Below are positions 32,207 to 38,739 of a stretch of DNA of 64,000 nucleotides, piece by piece. The stretch covers positions 1 to 64,000 of the IMG/VR virus record IMGVR_UViG_3300044464_000108; one strand, given 5' to 3'. Position 1 is the stretch's first letter; every line of letters starts with the position of its first letter. Both the position numbers and the translations under genes were made by a program. This DNA is from a virus. The notes under the pieces are model-generated. The model was not told where the DNA came from and did not search any database. It worked only from the letters and a program-made list of their open reading frames with translations.

Positions 32207-32254
32207 AAAGTTCGTCGCGAGCTTAGGTCTCGCGGCAAAGGAGGACGGCCGGCG

Positions 32255-32281
32255 CACGAGTTCACGAGCTAGCTACTCGTG
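32255..32281 (+). promoter_or_regulatory. Leader inverted repeat before tail chaperone
   Basis: CACGAGT (32255-32261) and ACTCGTG (32275-32281) flank a 13-nt loop. It lies in the 124-nt gap between tube and chaperone genes, 50 nt before the GTG at 32331. A terminator without a T-tail, or an attenuator. Confidence 0.35.
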
Positions 32282-32330
32282 ATTCCTCCCCTTGGGCGCC
32301 CGGTCGTCTTTCACTAGCAGGGAGGACAAC

Positions 32331-32879
32331 GTGGAAGACAAGAAGCCGGAACAATCACCACAGGAAACGATCACGGATGCGCTCATCAAGGCAGCGACGG
32401 CGCAAGCCTCGGTCAACATCCCGAAGCCGCTACCAGGAGTAGGCCGCCCGGCGTGGGCAAAGATTCCCGAGGGGCTCGTGCTCCCGCAAAAGCCGATCTA
32501 CTTCATCCGCTTCCCGAGCGAATGGACCGACCTTCCGATCAAGGGAGATGTCTACGAGAACCGGCTCTATCGCCAGTGCATTATCTGGACGCTACTCGAC
32601 GGCGAAGAGCGGGTCGCGATGGAGAAAACCATGGTCTCGGGAACGGCATCGAGCGCGAACACGCACCTTGCGATGCGCATGATCCGAGCGGTGGACGGGC
32701 ATAAGGCGGACTGGTCGGGCGAGCGCGATCAGCCGGGGAGCGTCGAGCAGTATTGGACCGAGCTTGGGAGCAAGTGCCGGAAGATGATGATCGACCTGTA
32801 CCAAAAGATGCACTTGCTCGACGGAGAAGACCGCGTTGATTTTTTCGAGAACTGCGTCGCGGCATGGGTCGGCGGCTGA
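32331..32879 (+). CDS. Tail assembly chaperone, short form (G-like)
   Basis: 182 aa, GTG start after AGGGAGGACAAC. Mostly helical with KIPEGLVLPQKPIYFIRFPSEW in the middle. Lies between tube and tape measure genes, where tail assembly chaperones are almost always found. A T-TTT-TTC slippery site 34 nt before its stop would shift a fraction of ribosomes into the next ORF. Confidence 0.8.
   Translation: MEDKKPEQSPQETITDALIKAATAQASVNIPKPLPGVGRPAWAKIPEGLVLPQKPIYFIRFPSEWTDLPIKGDVYENRLYRQCIIWTLLDGEERVAMEKTMVSGTASSANTHLAMRMIRAVDGHKADWSGERDQPGSVEQYWTELGSKCRKMMIDLYQKMHLLDGEDRVDFFENCVAAWVGG
32840..32846 (+). other. Programmed -1 frameshift slippery site (T TTT TTC)
   Basis: The heptamer fits X_XXY_YYZ in the frame of the chaperone ORF (codons GAT TTT TTC). 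A -1 slip continues as CGA GAA CTG CGT CGC GGC ATG without a stop into the downstream ORF. Confidence 0.8.
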
Positions 32880-33175
32880 CGTGGCTCGGAGACGACCCTC
32901 GGGTTCTGTGCACGCCTGAGATTCTTCGAACTCGTCTCTCGATTCTCTCGAACTACTTCGGCGGTCGACACGAGTTCGAGCATCTCGCTCGGGTCATGAT
33001 GTCGATCGATCCGGCGAAGTGGCTCGAAGGACACGCGCATCGACATGCGTACTTAGGCCGTTACATGCATCAGAGCTCGCGTGAGCTCGAGCAGACGGAC
33101 GCTTATCGGGTGCGCGAATGGGTGCGCGAAGTCAGCGCGATCGTTTCGGCCGAGAACGAGACGAGTTCGAGCTGA
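32846..33175 (+). CDS. Tail assembly chaperone, frameshift extension (T-like)
   Basis: Read after the -1 slip, this open frame adds about 109 residues to the chaperone. An ATG at 32864 could also start it, but no ribosome site precedes it. The product is helical and His/Arg-rich (EFEHLARVMMSIDPAKWLEGHAHRH). In lambda-like systems the G-GT fusion recruits tube subunits to the tape measure protein. The gene ends 17 nt before the tape measure start. Confidence 0.8.
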   Translation, partial: RELRRGMGRRLTWLGDDPRVLCTPEILRTRLSILSNYFGGRHEFEHLARVMMSIDPAKWLEGHAHRHAYLGRYMHQSSRELEQTDAYRVREWVREVSAIVSAENETSSS

Positions 33176-33180
33176 ACGAG

Positions 33181-33186
33181 TAGCCT
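33181..33186 (+). promoter_or_regulatory. Class A -10 (TAGCCT), leaderless
   Basis: TAGCCT, 6 nt, then the ATG at 33193 of the tape measure gene. Confidence 0.55.
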
Positions 33187-33192
33187 CCCGAC

Positions 33193-35121
33193 ATGGGCGG
33201 CGAAGCTGTAGAAGTCAAAGCAAAGCTATCTCTCGACGACGTTGCATCAAGCGCTCTTGGCAAGATCAAGAAGGGCTTTGAAGAGACGGGTGATGCTGAG
33301 AAGAAGGCGCAGCAAGGGCTCGCCGACTACGCAAAGAACTTCGTAAGCACCTTTGCGGCGATGAACGCTGCACCGCTCGCGTCGAAGATTGTCGGCTTCG
33401 GCAAGAGTTTCGTCTCGAGCGCGGCAGACGCGCAAGAGATGCGACGCGAGATCACGGGGTTGATCGCGGTGTCGCAAAACATGCCGGTCGCGCAAGTGAG
33501 CGCGAAGGTCGACATGCTCGGCGAGAAGTTTGCCGAGACGGGGATCAAGGTCGGCGTCGGGGCGGGAGAGATTCGCGAGGCGTTCAACGTCATGCTCGAG
33601 ATGGGTCGCAACATGGGCGACTCGACGCGTACAGCGCAGCAGCTCGCGCAAGTGACGGGCGTCATCGGGGGCAACACCGCTCAGTACGCGCAAGAGTGGG
33701 CGTTCATGAGCGAAGGCGTTCTACGAACGCGCGGGCATCTGTTCCAGCTCTTGAATCAAACGGGCATCTTCGGAAAGGACATCAAGAAGGCTTCGGCATC
33801 GTGGGCACTTCTCACGGATGCGCAGCGCACCGATCGCTTGAACAAGGGGCTCGAGCAGGTCGGCAACAAGCTCTCGAAGATCCCGCCGGGCTTCAACCAA
33901 ACCGTCGCGGGTCTCGAAGGCATGTGGAAGTCCCTCAAGAAGGACGTCGGCGGTCCGATCCTCGATGCGTTGATCCCGATCTTCAAAGACCTGCAACAGC
34001 GCTTTGTAGCGATCCGGCCCGAGCTCAAAGCGTTCGCGAAGAGCATGGGCACCGATGTCGCTTCGGTTGTGAAGGAAGCCGCAAAGCTTGCTTCATCCGC
34101 CTTCGAATACTTGAAGACGCATGCCGACGAGATCAAGGAAGCGATCTCGGATGCCTACAAGGGGCTCCGTACAACGATCGAATTCATCCTCGCGCACAAG
34201 GAAGAGATCGCGCTCATGTTCGGCGGTCTAAAGGCCTTCCAACTCGGGAGCGCAGTCGGCAAGGCGGACGTTGGGGGCAAAGCCATCGGCGCGGCGCAGC
34301 AGCTCGGGGGAATGATGGGCTTCACGGGCAGCGTGAGCTCTGCCGCAGCAGGGCTTGGCTTGATGGCGCTCGCTCTCGCGGCGGTGACTGCAGCGCTTTG
34401 GCAATACGAGAAGCTGCAGAAGGACAAGGAACAGATCAAAGACGTTCACGGGGGCGCCAAGGGGCATCTCGAAAAGCTTGCGGCGTCGGGTGATTCCGAA
34501 AACGTGCAGCGCATGCTCGCGTCGATTCGAGAGACGGAAGCGGCTCGAAGCGGATTCTCGAAGATGCTCGACAAGATCGGGATCTTCAACGGGTCGCTTG
34601 CAATGACGGGCGCGGAATTCGACAAGTGGTCTCAGCAACTCGAGTCCACCGCGGGCATGGTGCAGGTGCAGACCGCGCAGCTCGAGCAGCAAGCCGCCGA
34701 AGCGAACGCGGCCGGAGCGTTCGAAGAGATCGTTCTAACCTACAACCAAGCTAGCCAACTCCAGAACTCAGCCGCGCAAGCGTATGCCGCTCAGATGCTC
34801 GTGACCTCGGGTCTCACGGTGGACGCGATGAAGGGTGCCGGCATGGAGATCGCCGGGGACATGGACGAGTTTGCGGCGACGTTCGCGAAGACGGGCGATC
34901 AATTCAAAGAGGCGCTCGCAAAGTTTCTCGGAGGGGACGCGGGCAAAGCGAGCAAGACGCCGGCCCCTCAGGTCAACATGTCGGGCGGGCAGGTTTTCAA
35001 GATCAATCAAGACTTTCGGGATCAGGATCCCGATCGCGTGGCGGTCGTTCTACGTCGCGAGCTCGGGGCTTCGGCCATCCGTCGCGTGCAAGCGCATACA
35101 AGCGGTGCCTTCGGTCAGTGA
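33193..35121 (+). CDS. Tail tape measure protein
   Basis: 642 aa, leaderless start. Long helical protein rich in Ala/Lys/Glu, with one hydrophobic stretch (residues about 380-402, SAAAGLGLMALALAAVTAAL) that could cross the host membrane during DNA entry. The N-terminal VKAKLSLDDVASSALGKIKKGFEE is typical of tape measures. At about 0.15 nm per residue it predicts a tail near 95 nm. Position after the chaperone frameshift pair is diagnostic. Confidence 0.9.
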   Translation: MGGEAVEVKAKLSLDDVASSALGKIKKGFEETGDAEKKAQQGLADYAKNFVSTFAAMNAAPLASKIVGFGKSFVSSAADAQEMRREITGLIAVSQNMPVAQVSAKVDMLGEKFAETGIKVGVGAGEIREAFNVMLEMGRNMGDSTRTAQQLAQVTGVIGGNTAQYAQEWAFMSEGVLRTRGHLFQLLNQTGIFGKDIKKASASWALLTDAQRTDRLNKGLEQVGNKLSKIPPGFNQTVAGLEGMWKSLKKDVGGPILDALIPIFKDLQQRFVAIRPELKAFAKSMGTDVASVVKEAAKLASSAFEYLKTHADEIKEAISDAYKGLRTTIEFILAHKEEIALMFGGLKAFQLGSAVGKADVGGKAIGAAQQLGGMMGFTGSVSSAAAGLGLMALALAAVTAALWQYEKLQKDKEQIKDVHGGAKGHLEKLAASGDSENVQRMLASIRETEAARSGFSKMLDKIGIFNGSLAMTGAEFDKWSQQLESTAGMVQVQTAQLEQQAAEANAAGAFEEIVLTYNQASQLQNSAAQAYAAQMLVTSGLTVDAMKGAGMEIAGDMDEFAATFAKTGDQFKEALAKFLGGDAGKASKTPAPQVNMSGGQVFKINQDFRDQDPDRVAVVLRRELGASAIRRVQAHTSGAFGQ

Positions 35122-35155
35122 CGGGGGATGCTTGGGTGTCGTAGAACGAGCGTGC

Positions 35156-35161
35156 TAGCGT
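35156..35161 (+). promoter_or_regulatory. Class A extended -10 (TGCTAGCGT)
   Basis: TG-C-TAGCGT, then a leader with AAGGAAAAGGGG before the ATG at 35193. A GTG at 35166 is only 4 nt from the hexamer, so 35193 is preferred. Confidence 0.5.
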
Positions 35162-35192
35162 TCACGTGGACGCAAGGAAAAGGGGTCTACCG

Positions 35193-35960
35193 ATGTCGAG
35201 TGATATGCCGATCATGCGCGGTCTCGTGACCGGACCGAAGGGGCCCGCCGCCGCTCCGGAGGAAGAGGAAGCGCCGCACTACTCGGTTGAGGATCTCGAC
35301 GAGCAGACCATCACGCTGCTCGAGCAGCTCGCCGAAGAGGCGTACACGGCGGGAGCTCTCGAGGTCGATCTAGGCGAAGGGGATGCGGCGGTCGAAGGCG
35401 AAGCCGATCCTGCGGAAGCTGCCGAAGCGAGCGAGACCCCGGCAGATGAAGCAGCGGAACCATCTGACGAGCAGGCTGCAGAACAAGCCGCCGGCACGGA
35501 GCAACAGAGCGCGCAGACGTACGCCACGAACGCGGCGAGTGCAGCGGAAGAGATTGCGAGCTACGCAACGCAGATCGCCGATCTCGAAGATGCGGCCAAA
35601 GAGACCGACGACGGCGATCCGAAAGCGATCAAGAAGCTCGCGAAGGAGTGCGACAAGCTTGCGAAGGAAGCCGAGAAGCTGACTTCGAAGGTCGAGAAAG
35701 CCGCCGACAAGGATGATCTTGAAGGCGCGGCCGAGCTTGCGAAGGAAGTCGACGACCTTTGCACCGAGGCACAAGGGCTGCTCGACGAAGCCAAGCAAGC
35801 GGTGGGAACTCCCGCGGCAGCGGAAGGGGCACCCATGGCTCCCGGGCGTGGGAAGGGACCGCCGGTCGGAGCGAAGATCGAAACGCCTGCCAAGAGCCCG
35901 CCGGGGACCCCCGCGAAGGCTTCCCCTCCGCTCGCGACTTGGGCGAAGCACGCGGGGTGA
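35193..35960 (+). CDS. Acidic coiled-coil/disordered protein, 255 aa
   Basis: An acidic Ala/Glu-rich N-terminal half (residues 20-105), a predicted coiled coil with many Lys/Glu heptads (residues 115-195), and a Pro/Gly-rich tail. No catalytic motif. The composition resembles a scaffold or chaperone. It follows the tape measure and precedes palindrome copy 8 plus a terminator, so it ends the tail operon. Confidence 0.65.
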   Translation: MSSDMPIMRGLVTGPKGPAAAPEEEEAPHYSVEDLDEQTITLLEQLAEEAYTAGALEVDLGEGDAAVEGEADPAEAAEASETPADEAAEPSDEQAAEQAAGTEQQSAQTYATNAASAAEEIASYATQIADLEDAAKETDDGDPKAIKKLAKECDKLAKEAEKLTSKVEKAADKDDLEGAAELAKEVDDLCTEAQGLLDEAKQAVGTPAAAEGAPMAPGRGKGPPVGAKIETPAKSPPGTPAKASPPLATWAKHAG

Positions 35961-35966
35961 ATCCCT

Positions 35967-35986
35967 TCGGAAGATCGATCTTCCGA
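35967..35986 (+). repeat. Palindrome family, copy 8
   Basis: Exact core with asymmetric flanks, 6 nt after a stop codon. A separate, conventional terminator follows 36 nt later, so this copy is not needed simply to stop transcription. Confidence 0.95.
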
Positions 35987-36022
35987 GCGGGGGTCGTAAC
36001 CCCACACAAACACTAACAAAGG

Positions 36023-36060
36023 AAGGCCTCCTAGTCCGGACTAGGAGGCCTTCAGCTTTT
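36023..36060. terminator. 30-bp perfect palindrome terminator
   Basis: AAGGCCTCCTAGTCC and its exact complement (36023-36052), followed by CAGCTTTT. Strong hairpin at the end of the tail operon; sequence unrelated to the repeated family. Confidence 0.85.
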
Positions 36061-36151
36061 CCACGAAACACCCACGCGCTTCGCGACTTCGCAGATCAAC
36101 TGTGGTCGTTCATCCCGAGCTCGGACAGAGGAAGAATTCTTCCGATCCCGA

Positions 36152-36157
36152 TATCTT
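36152..36157 (+). promoter_or_regulatory. Class A -10 (TATCTT), leaderless
   Basis: TATCTT, 6 nt, then the ATG at 36164. First promoter after the terminator. Confidence 0.55.
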
Positions 36158-36163
36158 GCTCGA

Positions 36164-36496
36164 ATGAACCTGATCCAACTCGAGCCTCGTTTTCTAAGGC
36201 ATGCGGTCCGGCACGATCATGAATGGTGCGAAGAGGTTGAGCTAGCCGTGGCGCAAGGGGTGACCTTCCTCTGCCCGAAGTGTTTCGAGCTCAATGGGGG
36301 GCCCGTCGGCACGCATTCGGTGCTCGTGTGGTTTCGTGATCGAGGAGTCGCGGACAACGTGACGCCGGGCCCGGGACGATGGGAGCTCAAGGGCATGACG
36401 CTCGCCGACATCACGCTCGCGCCTTCGATCAGTCTTTCGACGGGGTGCAAGTGGCACGGCTTCGTCACGAACGGGGCGGTCTCAAGCTGCGGATAG
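36164..36496 (+). CDS. DUF6527-like protein, 110 aa
   Basis: Leaderless start. GVTFLCPKCFELNGGPVGTHSVLVWF, then LADITLAPSISL and GCKWHGFVTNGAV, match the pattern of the DUF6527 family ('fLCP.C', 'DLTL.PSi', 'C.WHG.I..G'), seen in many phages. The Cys/His set suggests metal binding. Function unknown. Confidence 0.75.
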   Translation: MNLIQLEPRFLRHAVRHDHEWCEEVELAVAQGVTFLCPKCFELNGGPVGTHSVLVWFRDRGVADNVTPGPGRWELKGMTLADITLAPSISLSTGCKWHGFVTNGAVSSCG

Positions 36497-36499
36497 CGG

Positions 36500-36505
36500 T
36501 ATCGT
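36500..36505 (+). promoter_or_regulatory. Class A -10 (TATCGT), leaderless
   Basis: TATCGT, 6 nt, then the ATG at 36512. Confidence 0.55.
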
Positions 36506-36511
36506 CTCGGC

Positions 36512-37735
36512 ATGGCCGGACCCCCGCCGAGCGTCGTACGGATCGAAGAGCTCATCTCGTCGAGCTTGAAGGTGAACCGCGTGCTCGAGATGGTTGGACC
36601 CGGCGGCCCCTTTCGCGGCGCGGAGTGGGAGAGCACATACGGTCTCGCGACGTCCTTCTATCCGGGCAACCCGGAAGGAACGCAGCATGTCCTAGGCCCA
36701 CAAGAAGCGCCGAGCGAGTGGAAAGGCGAGTGGAAGACGACGCGCATGATCTCCGCGCCGTCGAACTACATCGACGCGGAGGGGGCAACGGAGCGAAAGA
36801 TCACGATCGCTTTTTCGATGTATCAGATCGTGGATTCGTTCCAGCAACGGGGCTCGCTTCTTCGTGTGACGTGGGCAGCCGATCAAGGCCGGCGCATCGT
36901 TCGACTCGGGAGGATCAAGAGCCTCAAGATCTCGCCCGATCGAATCGACGACATCCCATGGTCCATAAGCTTCGAATGGCTCGGGCGCGGGGGACTGCAA
37001 CAGAAGGTCGCGACCTTCAAGCAAGACAACACGCTTGCGCAGCAAGGCGCGATCAATCTTGAGATGAACCAACTCGTCGCGGATCTTGAACAATCGAGCT
37101 TTGTGAGCTCGGTTCACGGGCTTCCGTTTTCGGCGAACGACTTCAGCTTGGGGGATCTCGAAGCGCTCGCAAACCTTCCCGGGCAGCTCATGAAGGATCT
37201 CAAGCAAGTCGTTACGCGCCTTCTTTCGCAGGTGAAAAAGGTCGGAGACATCCTCGCGACGGTTGCATCGATCCCGGCGGACATCGCCGATCAAGCGCTC
37301 GACATCGCCGAAGAGGTTGCCGCGACGCTTGCGCAGTTCATTGATCAGATGTCGCGCGAAGTGCCCGAGAAGTACGTAACGACGGGAACGACGAACGTTG
37401 GGCAGTTCTTGCAGGTCGCGAAGTTCTACGGCGGATCGATACGACAAGCGCAGTCGTGTCTCGATGCGGCGGTGAACTTCCGCGAAGCCGTGAAGGCGCG
37501 GCGCAGCGCGTACGCATCGAACCGATCAAGCGGAGACGCGGCGGGGCCGGCGGACATCTTGGGTGTCTACCTCGCGCACTCGGGCGAGACCTTCGCGAGC
37601 ATCTCGACGAAGTTCTACGGCACGCCTGACAACGGGGTTGCCATCGCGAAGGCGAACGGGTTCCCGGGCTATCAAGTCGAGCCGGGCCGGCACTCGCTCA
37701 TCATCCCGAACTTGCAGGCCTTGAAGAAGCAATGA
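36512..37735 (+). CDS. LysM-containing tail/baseplate protein
   Basis: 407 aa. The C-terminal 50 residues (YLAHSGETFASISTKFYGTP...AKANGF...PGRHSLIIPNL) are a LysM domain, which in phages often joins baseplate hub to tube and may bind peptidoglycan. The N-terminal 170 residues are beta-rich (AFSMYQIVDSFQQRGSLLRV), the middle helical. This corresponds to the LysM tail protein (gp53-like) preceding the hub in many myoviruses. The last 35 nt overlap a convergent reverse gene. Confidence 0.8.
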   Translation: MAGPPPSVVRIEELISSSLKVNRVLEMVGPGGPFRGAEWESTYGLATSFYPGNPEGTQHVLGPQEAPSEWKGEWKTTRMISAPSNYIDAEGATERKITIAFSMYQIVDSFQQRGSLLRVTWAADQGRRIVRLGRIKSLKISPDRIDDIPWSISFEWLGRGGLQQKVATFKQDNTLAQQGAINLEMNQLVADLEQSSFVSSVHGLPFSANDFSLGDLEALANLPGQLMKDLKQVVTRLLSQVKKVGDILATVASIPADIADQALDIAEEVAATLAQFIDQMSREVPEKYVTTGTTNVGQFLQVAKFYGGSIRQAQSCLDAAVNFREAVKARRSAYASNRSSGDAAGPADILGVYLAHSGETFASISTKFYGTPDNGVAIAKANGFPGYQVEPGRHSLIIPNLQALKKQ

Positions 37736-37976
37736 ACTGAAGAAGCGGCGCTTCCTCGCTTCGTGCCGCTTGGACTTCGAGCTCTTCGGGTGGACAGCGG
37801 AGCTCAGTCGCAGCAAGCGCGCGAGCCTTGTACCAAGTTTGCTCTTGGACTTTGCATTGCCTGCCACTCATCCGATGCTGAAAGACCCAATAGACGGGGT
37901 GCGCGGAAGACGTCGAGGTCTTCTCGGAGGGTTCGGCACCATGCTTGATCTTCGTGGGTTTCGTGGGGCGCTTCAT
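37701..37976 (-). CDS. Reverse-strand small phage protein, 91 aa
   Basis: Start ATG 37976, exactly 6 nt after a class B -10. A basic N-terminus, then YWVFQHRMSGRQCKVQEQTWYKARALAATELRCPPEELEVQ, a pattern seen in small phage proteins with a strand followed by a 'W..AR..A...L' helix. Function unknown. It ends inside the LysM protein gene. It forms a two-gene island with the methyltransferase. Confidence 0.75.
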   Translation of the reverse strand: MKRPTKPTKIKHGAEPSEKTSTSSAHPVYWVFQHRMSGRQCKVQEQTWYKARALAATELRCPPEELEVQAARSEEAPLLQFIASSRPASSG

Positions 37977-37982
37977 GATCGG

Positions 37983-37992
37983 ATGATGACGC
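37983..37992 (-). promoter_or_regulatory. Class B promoter motif, leaderless
   Basis: Reverse strand GCGTCATCAT, 6 nt, then the ATG at 37976. Confidence 0.6.
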
Positions 37993-37993
37993 G

Positions 37994-38671
37994 CTAGCGC
38001 TTCACGTGCCCGATCCCATCGAAGAAATGCTCGAACCGATCGAACGGGTCGGGCGCTTGATGCGGGTGCACGAACACGATCACGCTGGCGTGTGTGTTGC
38101 CGGACTTGGGAGTGAAGAACCCATTCGAATCGATCGACAGAAACGAGATGCGACGGGAGGGAATGCAGAGGGGGAAGCGGGCGGCATGGGGAAGGATGCC
38201 GCCGGGCCCGCCTCCCAAGAGCTCTTGGGAGGCGGGATTGACTTGGGTCGTTTGCAGGATCTCGATTGAGAACCCAAGAAAGATCGCGGCGCTGACTCGT
38301 CCTAAGTGAAACTCGCTCACGAGCTTGAACCACCATGCTTTCGCGCTCGACTGCACGGGCCCTTTGCATTCCGACCCGTCTTCGTAGAAGGCACCCTTGT
38401 GACCCTTCACACGGTGGACTTCCACTCCTCGAAAGTCGCAGATGCCGCCGGGAGGATTGAGAAAGACGCGTCCATGCCAGGGTTGAACGAAGCCGTTGTT
38501 CGCCTTCGAGTAGAAGCCTCTTGCCTTGACACTGATCTCGTTCGCGCGAAGGCACGACGCGGGATCGAGATCGATCGCTCCGAGGGTTGAACGTGCAGCT
38601 TCGACAATCTCGGGAGGAGTGAAGTGCTCGTTCGACTCGGAAGAGTGGCGCGATTTGGTTTTTTGAATCAT
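37994..38671 (-). CDS. Phage DNA N6-adenine methyltransferase (Dam-type)
   Basis: 225 aa. FTPPEIVEAAR, DLDPAS and ANEIS.KA near the N-terminus, with catalytic NPPG at residues 72-75, match the phage-type adenine methyltransferases (Pfam Dam family). These transfer methyl from S-adenosylmethionine to adenine, often in GATC. Leaderless start 6 nt after a class B -10. A 30-bp palindrome inserted in frame encodes about residues 146-155 (PASQELLGGG). The genome is rich in GATC and each repeat core has two. Role: protection from restriction or methyl-sensitive regulation. Confidence 0.85.
   Translation of the reverse strand: MIQKTKSRHSSESNEHFTPPEIVEAARSTLGAIDLDPASCLRANEISVKARGFYSKANNGFVQPWHGRVFLNPPGGICDFRGVEVHRVKGHKGAFYEDGSECKGPVQSSAKAWWFKLVSEFHLGRVSAAIFLGFSIEILQTTQVNPASQELLGGGPGGILPHAARFPLCIPSRRISFLSIDSNGFFTPKSGNTHASVIVFVHPHQAPDPFDRFEHFFDGIGHVKR
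38207..38236. repeat. 30-bp perfect palindrome inside the methyltransferase gene
   Basis: CCCGCCTCCCAAGAG and its exact complement meet at 38221/38222. Unrelated to the 20-bp core, but likewise open in the gene's frame. Confidence 0.85.
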
Positions 38672-38677
38672 GCGGAG

Positions 38678-38687
38678 ATGATGACGC
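38678..38687 (-). promoter_or_regulatory. Class B promoter motif for methyltransferase, leaderless
   Basis: Reverse strand GCGTCATCAT, 6 nt, then the ATG at 38671. Palindrome copy 9 begins 11 nt upstream of it, in the -35 zone. Confidence 0.65.
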
Positions 38688-38698
38688 GAGGTCTGCGC

Positions 38699-38718
38699 TC
38701 GGAAGATCGATCTTCCGA
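38699..38718 (-). repeat. Palindrome family, copy 9 (between divergent promoters)
   Basis: Exact core with flanks in reverse orientation (CTC- / -AAGG). It lies between the methyltransferase promoter (minus strand) and the hub gene promoter (plus strand, -10 at 38727), covering the -35 position of the latter. Confidence 0.95.
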
Positions 38719-38726
38719 AGGGGTGC

Positions 38727-38732
38727 TAGCCT
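38727..38732 (+). promoter_or_regulatory. Class A extended -10 (TGCTAGCCT), leaderless
   Basis: TG-C-TAGCCT, 7 nt, then GTG 38740. The hexamer begins 8 nt after the core of palindrome copy 9. Confidence 0.6.
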
Positions 38733-38739
38733 CCGAGCC

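Noticed and set aside
36023-36052. Possible further member of the palindrome family
   Set aside because: Perfect palindrome but with a different sequence and a T-tail; interpreted as an ordinary terminator.
37770-37997. Forward frame of 75 codons opposite the reverse gene at 37701
   Set aside because: The reverse frame has an exact class B promoter 6 nt before its ATG and a recognisable small-phage-protein pattern; the forward frame has neither.
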